Positions 54,923 through 58,350 of a stretch of 58,350 bases of DNA are shown piece after piece (within the stretch, counting starts at the first letter, position 1; every line of letters begins with the position of its first letter). Origin of the DNA: Prevotella histicola JCM 15637 = DNF00424 (GTDB lineage: Bacteria > Bacteroidota > Bacteroidia > Bacteroidales > Bacteroidaceae). The notes beneath the pieces are model-generated. The model ran no database searches. It was not told the DNA's origin and saw nothing but the letters and a program-made list of their open reading frames with translations. The DNA lies in assembly GCF_000613925.1 (NCBI RefSeq), contig NZ_BAJX01000018.1, positions 1-58,350 of the forward strand. Direction: 5' to 3'. Position numbers and translations under genes: made by a program.

Positions 54923-55873
54923 TTATTTGGCTTCAATGGCTTTTACAACCGTCAGGGAGGTGTCAAGCCATTCTTCCATGCGCTTGTAATCCTTCTTTTC
55001 CCAGACATCTTTGAAGTCCATAAACTCATGAGTGAGACGACTTTCGTATGCGTTGCGCTGATAACTGGTAAGCTTTCCACCTTCCATAATCTCTACACTG
55101 CCAAACTCGTTGGCTGTTGTCGGGATGCGAATCCAGCCTTTCTCGCCTTGTATAATGGTGAATGAAGGACTGCTGGAGTCCTTGGCTGCAGTACAGGTGG
55201 CAGTCAGTGTTGGATAAGAAAGTATCATTGTGCCTGAGGTATCAATACCATTGTGACCTCGATTCGCATAATATGCCGTTGTAAGAGGTTCACCAAAAAG
55301 TCCTATTATGATGTTGATATTGTATACATTGAGGTCGTTCATGGCTCCTCCACCAAGCTTTGGATTGAATGCTGGGGCTATGTCGCCTTGCAGATAGCGT
55401 TCAAATCTGCTTGAATACTGTGAGAAGTTGCATTGCACAAGGTGTATGGGGGCAATGCGAGTAAGGCTATCTTTGACCAATTTGAAGTTGGGTGTATGAA
55501 GAAGTGACACGGCTTCAAAGAGGTAAAGGTTACGACTTCGTGCCAGAGAAGCAAGTTCTTCAGCCTGAGAAAGAGAAGTGGTGAAGGGCTTCTCTACGAT
55601 GACATTCCTGTCAGCCTCTAATGCTTGACGAACGTAGTCATAGTGAGCACTGTTGACCAAGGCGATGTAAACGAAGTCGGCATTGTCTTCTTTCAGCAGT
55701 TGGGTATAGTCGGTGTAGACACGTGCTATCCTGTTTGCCTTCGCAAGTGACTGTGCTTTCTCCTTATCGCTGTGTGAGAATAGGCTTGTAATTTCAATCC
55801 CTTTACCTTCTGTTCGAAGCATACTGATGACTTCAGTTGCTATCATCCCGGTTCCTATAATACTGATTCTCAT
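54923..55873 (-). CDS. Gfo/Idh/MocA family oxidoreductase
   Basis: 316 aa. The N-terminal Rossmann fold begins SIIGTGMIATEVISML (GxGxxA NAD(P) motif), with VIVEKPFTT supplying the conserved EKP Lys near residue 95. The C-terminal domain has GGGAMNDLNVYNINIIIGLF, where the usual G-x-x-x-D-x-x-x-x is recognisable. Acts on a sugar, inositol or related polyol; substrate not predictable. First gene of a two-gene unit with the hydrolase. Confidence 0.88.
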   Translation of the reverse strand: MRISIIGTGMIATEVISMLRTEGKGIEITSLFSHSDKEKAQSLAKANRIARVYTDYTQLLKEDNADFVYIALVNSAHYDYVRQALEADRNVIVEKPFTTSLSQAEELASLARSRNLYLFEAVSLLHTPNFKLVKDSLTRIAPIHLVQCNFSQYSSRFERYLQGDIAPAFNPKLGGGAMNDLNVYNINIIIGLFGEPLTTAYYANRGHNGIDTSGTMILSYPTLTATCTAAKDSSSPSFTIIQGEKGWIRIPTTANEFGSVEIMEGGKLTSYQRNAYESRLTHEFMDFKDVWEKKDYKRMEEWLDTSLTVVKAIEAK

Positions 55874-55910
55874 GTGCTTATTATTTCTTATTGTTCATTA
55901 ACTGGTGCCA

Positions 55911-55940
55911 CAAAAATAAGGAATGTTTTGTAGAAAGCAA
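55911..55940 (-). promoter_or_regulatory. promoter of the oxidoreductase gene
   Basis: On the minus strand, TTG (55938-55940), a 19-bp gap, then TATTTTTG (55911-55918). It overlaps the divergent lipoprotein promoter. Confidence 0.5.
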
Positions 55941-55958
55941 GGGAAAAGACTATATTTG
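55927..55958 (+). promoter_or_regulatory. promoter of the DUF3298-like lipoprotein gene
   Basis: TTTG at 55927-55930, a 20-bp gap, then TATATTTG at 55951-55958; 31 bp before the ATG. Overlaps the opposing promoter, so the two may compete. Confidence 0.75.
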
Positions 55959-55989
55959 TGCTCTCTTAACAGGTATTAGATGAGTAATT

Positions 55990-56895
55990 ATGAAGAAGTG
56001 TTTATTTTTATGTACATTGTCTCTGACAATGGTTGCAACGATAGGTTGTGCTGGTGGTAGGACTCCTGCAATGAAGGATATGGCTGATTCTGTAGGACAA
56101 AAATCAGCAGTTCAAGGGGCAAATGACTCGTTGTTGGTTGATTCCTTGGGGAAATCGTTTAGTGATGACGCAGCAAGTGTTGACTTCTCTTGTGATTTTC
56201 CTGTTTCAGGACCTCGTGTTCTTGTTGATTCCTTGCGTACTTTCCTCTCTAAAGAGATGGCTGGTTGTGTCGTAGTTTCCCCAGATGATCAAACTGTTGC
56301 ACCGAAAACTTATAATCATCTTACTGATGGTAAGGGGATGATTGCTTATTATGCAGATGCTACGTTTAAGTCTTTGAAGTCTCTTGGGAAGGGTGATGAG
56401 GAAGTAAAAAGGCATCCATATAGCATTTCCTTGTCTGTAAATAAGGTCTATGATACAGCAGATTACGTTACGTATACTTCTGTTTTCTCTTTATATGAGG
56501 GTGGTGCACATGGTATGGCGTCGCTTCGTGGTGTCACATTCGACAAAAAGTCGGGAAGTCAAATAGGCTATCCAGTAGATTCAACTGCCCTTAAGGCGTT
56601 GCAACCTATTCTGAAAGAAGGTGTCAAGAGCTATTTTGTAGATGTCGCTAAGAATGATGGTGAGTCGGTATCGGATGCTGATATTAAGGGGTTTATGGAT
56701 GGGTTGTTTATCGAAAATGGTATCATTCCACTTCCCGCAGCTGCTCCTTATCTCTCACCTGATGGTGTTGTCTTTGTGTATGGACAGTATGAGATAGGCG
56801 CATATGCCATTGGCATGCCCACTTTCACTGTTCCTTATAGTAAGATTGAGAAGTATCTTACACCCGAAGCTCGCCGCTTAACGGGGTTGAAATGA
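55990..56895 (+). CDS. DUF3298-like lipoprotein
   Basis: 301 aa. Lipobox ATIGC (Cys20). Mid-region has KSLGKGDEEVKRHPYSISLS and YVTYTSVFSLYEGGAHGMAS with the family's GGAHG motif. The C-terminus YGQYEIGAYAIGMPTFTVPY is the typical DUF3298/RsiV ending. These domains occur in periplasmic or surface lipoproteins, including RsiV-type lysozyme-sensing anti-sigma factors, but there is no anti-sigma region here. Probably envelope-attached; role unknown. Confidence 0.82.
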   Translation: MKKCLFLCTLSLTMVATIGCAGGRTPAMKDMADSVGQKSAVQGANDSLLVDSLGKSFSDDAASVDFSCDFPVSGPRVLVDSLRTFLSKEMAGCVVVSPDDQTVAPKTYNHLTDGKGMIAYYADATFKSLKSLGKGDEEVKRHPYSISLSVNKVYDTADYVTYTSVFSLYEGGAHGMASLRGVTFDKKSGSQIGYPVDSTALKALQPILKEGVKSYFVDVAKNDGESVSDADIKGFMDGLFIENGIIPLPAAAPYLSPDGVVFVYGQYEIGAYAIGMPTFTVPYSKIEKYLTPEARRLTGLK

Positions 56896-56998
56896 TATCC
56901 CCAAGAGGGTGTGTTATAGCATTTAAGATTTGGAAATGACACCCTCTATGGTGTAGATAATAGTCTTCTGTGTAATATAATTTCATGGTGTAGATTTC

Positions 56999-57108
56999 AA
57001 TAGATGCTCTTTTGCAATTCAAAAGATGCCCTTTTGCTTGTCAAAAGGGCATCTTTTAGCATGCAAAAGGGCGTCTTTTAGAGTGTAAAAGGGCGTCTTT
57101 TACTTTAG
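56999..57108. repeat. 22-bp-period tandem array (array G)
   Basis: Five 22-bp units (56999, 57021, 57043, 57065, 57087). Core AAAAGGGCRTCTTTT as in array F. The first two units run in the reverse orientation (AAAAGATGCCCTTTT), the last three forward. It lies between the convergent DUF3298-like and hydrolase genes. Nothing else is seen in this 312-bp gap. Confidence 0.88.
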
Positions 57109-57207
57109 TGTTCTTAACTGTTTGTATATCTGTATGTTACAAATCCAATTTTAAGAGGTTTTATTGTAAAATATCAACCTTGCAAGTTTACTTTTTGTAA
57201 AGTCTTT

Positions 57208-57906
57208 TTATAATGCATTATCTATTAACCAAACAAATCCCTTCGCGGTTCTTATACCATTGTCTTGGAAGTGATTGCCTTCGTTCCATTCCATCTTACA
57301 GTTGATATTCCTTTGCTTTAAAAGTTCTTCTTGCTGCAGAATGTCTTTGCTTATGGTCGACATTATCTTTGTTTTTGTCTTTTCTTCCTTGTCACCTAAG
57401 CTCAGATAGGCATGTTTCACCTGTGGAGTATGACTCTCAGCATAGGCTAACCATCCTGTGTACCATGCTGATGGGGATGCCGCAACAATGCCGCCGAAGA
57501 GAGAAAGGGGTTGGTAGGCTGCCCAAAGAGAGAAGAGGCCAGCTAAGGAATATCCCCCTAAAAAAACTGTAATGTCGTTTTCTGCAAGGCAAAATTGAGC
57601 ATATAATTCTGCAAGTAATAGTTCCCTTATATATAATAAGGTGTCATGAGCACCTTCGCCAAAGGGTATTTTTCCGAAAACTGGTGGTGCTGGCCAGGGC
57701 GTTAATTCATCGTTCCACTTGGAAATGTGGATGGCTACATGAATAAAAGGTACCTTAGTGTGTTCTTCTATATACTTTATTTGTTGTTCTAACTCCTCCC
57801 TGTCATGGCCATCTACGGGCTGTAGGAGAAGAACTCTTGCATTGTCTTCAATGTGGAGAGTACATGTTTTACCCCCTAAAATAGCTTCTGTTCTTAAGTG
57901 TCTCAT
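57208..57906 (-). CDS. alpha/beta hydrolase, esterase-like
   Basis: 232 aa, no signal peptide. Central serine hydrolase elbow GGYSLAGLFSLWAAY, C-terminal catalytic His in EGNHFQDNG, and a preceding SLGDKEEKTK strand. This arrangement is close to the EstA/IroE-like putative esterase family (esterase D-like). Likely cytoplasmic; substrate unknown. An FNR-like operator lies at the position expected of an activator relative to its promoter. Confidence 0.75.
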   Translation of the reverse strand: MRHLRTEAILGGKTCTLHIEDNARVLLLQPVDGHDREELEQQIKYIEEHTKVPFIHVAIHISKWNDELTPWPAPPVFGKIPFGEGAHDTLLYIRELLLAELYAQFCLAENDITVFLGGYSLAGLFSLWAAYQPLSLFGGIVAASPSAWYTGWLAYAESHTPQVKHAYLSLGDKEEKTKTKIMSTISKDILQQEELLKQRNINCKMEWNEGNHFQDNGIRTAKGFVWLIDNAL

Positions 57907-57931
57907 CGTTATGGAGATTTTATTTCATCTG

Positions 57932-57939
57932 CAAATATA
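57932..57939 (-). promoter_or_regulatory. -7 element of the esterase-like gene
   Basis: TATATTTG on the minus strand, 26 bp before the ATG. No -33 TTG, which suits an activated promoter. Confidence 0.55.
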
Positions 57940-57961
57940 ATCAAATTATTGGTCGAAAAGA

Positions 57962-57975
57962 TTGATGTAAGTCAA
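57962..57975. promoter_or_regulatory. FNR/CRP-like palindromic operator, second copy
   Basis: TTGATGTAAGTCAA, identical to 29056-29069. If the esterase transcript starts about 5 bp after the -7 element, the dyad centre falls near -41, the usual place for a class II activator of this superfamily. Confidence 0.6.
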
Positions 57976-58021
57976 TTTGTGGAAGAAAAATGTATTTTAT
58001 CTAAAAATAATCTTTAGAAAG

Positions 58022-58053
58022 TTTGGAGGATTGAAGAGAACTTTCTAACTTTG
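58022..58053 (+). promoter_or_regulatory. promoter of the probable rRNA operon
   Basis: TTTG at 58022-58025, a 20-bp gap, then TAACTTTG at 58046-58053; perfect -33 and -7 elements. Confidence 0.75.
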
Positions 58054-58350
58054 CATCGCTTTTCGGATAAAACATGATATTTAATCTAACTATACGATAA
58101 GCCGGGACATCTCGGAGTGAGAGTTGTCGCCGATAAAGAAAGAGTTCTTTGAAAAGATTTACATAAACAGAGAAGTAGTACAAGAAGCGTCTGTTTGATT
58201 TTATATCAGATAGATGGGTAAAAGAAACGAACCGATCAATTCATTGTCTGTGTTTTGTGGTATCGCTGCAAGATATGGAACAAAGAAAAAGGTGCTTTTT
58301 ACTTGATATTATTTAGGATAAGCGTTCTGAAACAGAGATTATTCGGTGAA
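58054..58350 (+). other. probable rRNA operon leader (16S gene expected just past the edge)
   Basis: No ORF. The leader contains AGTTCTTTGAAAAGATTTAC (a boxA-like region) and AAGTAGTACAAGAAGCG, resembling the 5' leaders of Bacteroidota rRNA operons. The 16S start (expected near AGAGTTTGATC) is not reached. It could also lead another stable RNA gene. The rest of the 57907-58350 gap carries the operator and promoters listed. Confidence 0.6.

Noticed and set aside
10925..57108. The tandem arrays as CRISPR arrays
   Set aside because: The period is only 21-22 bp, there are no unique spacers, unit sequence varies within an array, and no cas genes are present.

Overview
The window looks like a chromosome segment of an anaerobic, saccharolytic Bacteroidota, most likely a Prevotella-type organism. 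Three things point there. Promoters follow the Bacteroidota pattern TTTG/TTG, about 20 bp, then TAnnTTTG, and Shine-Dalgarno sites are mostly weak or absent. Gene content and order are typical: a lipoprotein, a DUF6089-like barrel, uppS, bamA, then skp-like genes. Anaerobic enzymes are present (PFL with its activase, a 2-oxoacid:ferredoxin oxidoreductase, PEP carboxykinase). The assignment is by eye; no database search was possible.

Layout. 0.4-4.5 kb: RNA modification and Fe-S genes (TrmH-like, SufE, U32 peptidase, miaB) and a decayed VapC-type PIN toxin. 5-10.6 kb: a tightly packed envelope operon (MsbA-like exporter, LtaS-like phosphotransferase, LpxL-like acyltransferase, GT11-like transferase). 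11.1-18.7 kb: a glycan cluster of glycosyltransferases, a GtrA-like flippase, a GtrB-like transferase and a polysaccharide deacetylase. 19-29.3 kb: an outer membrane barrel, a GH16 enzyme, korAB, an orphan LytTR regulator, upp, pckA and a 31-codon membrane ORF. 29.4-40 kb: a long envelope-biogenesis run (lipoprotein, DUF6089-like, uppS, bamA, three Skp/OmpH proteins, murI, beta-helix lipoprotein, cdd, DUF4250-like). 40-50 kb: YbjQ, cysS, a tandem pair of secreted paralogues, a nucleoside kinase and tandem Na/Pi cotransporters. 50-58 kb: pflB-pflA, hydrolases, an oxidoreductase, a DUF3298-like lipoprotein and, at the right edge, a promoter and leader that look like the start of an rRNA operon.

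The most striking feature is not a gene. At least ten intergenic regions carry short arrays (about 65-135 bp) of imperfect tandem units with a 21-22 bp period. In the clearest cases each unit has a dyad-symmetric core. The core sequence differs between loci, but period and architecture are kept, and no array lies in a coding region. Six of the seven convergent gene junctions carry one. Two copies of one family lie in inverted orientation around the glycan cluster. One array sits inside perfect 19-bp inverted repeats.

Five genes (a GT2, a GT87-like protein, korB, the second Na/Pi transporter and pflB) are interrupted by six single-base indels, each at a run of only two or three identical bases. 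Because they hit unrelated and probably essential genes and leave homology intact on both sides, sequence error is the simplest explanation. They are annotated across the frameshift.
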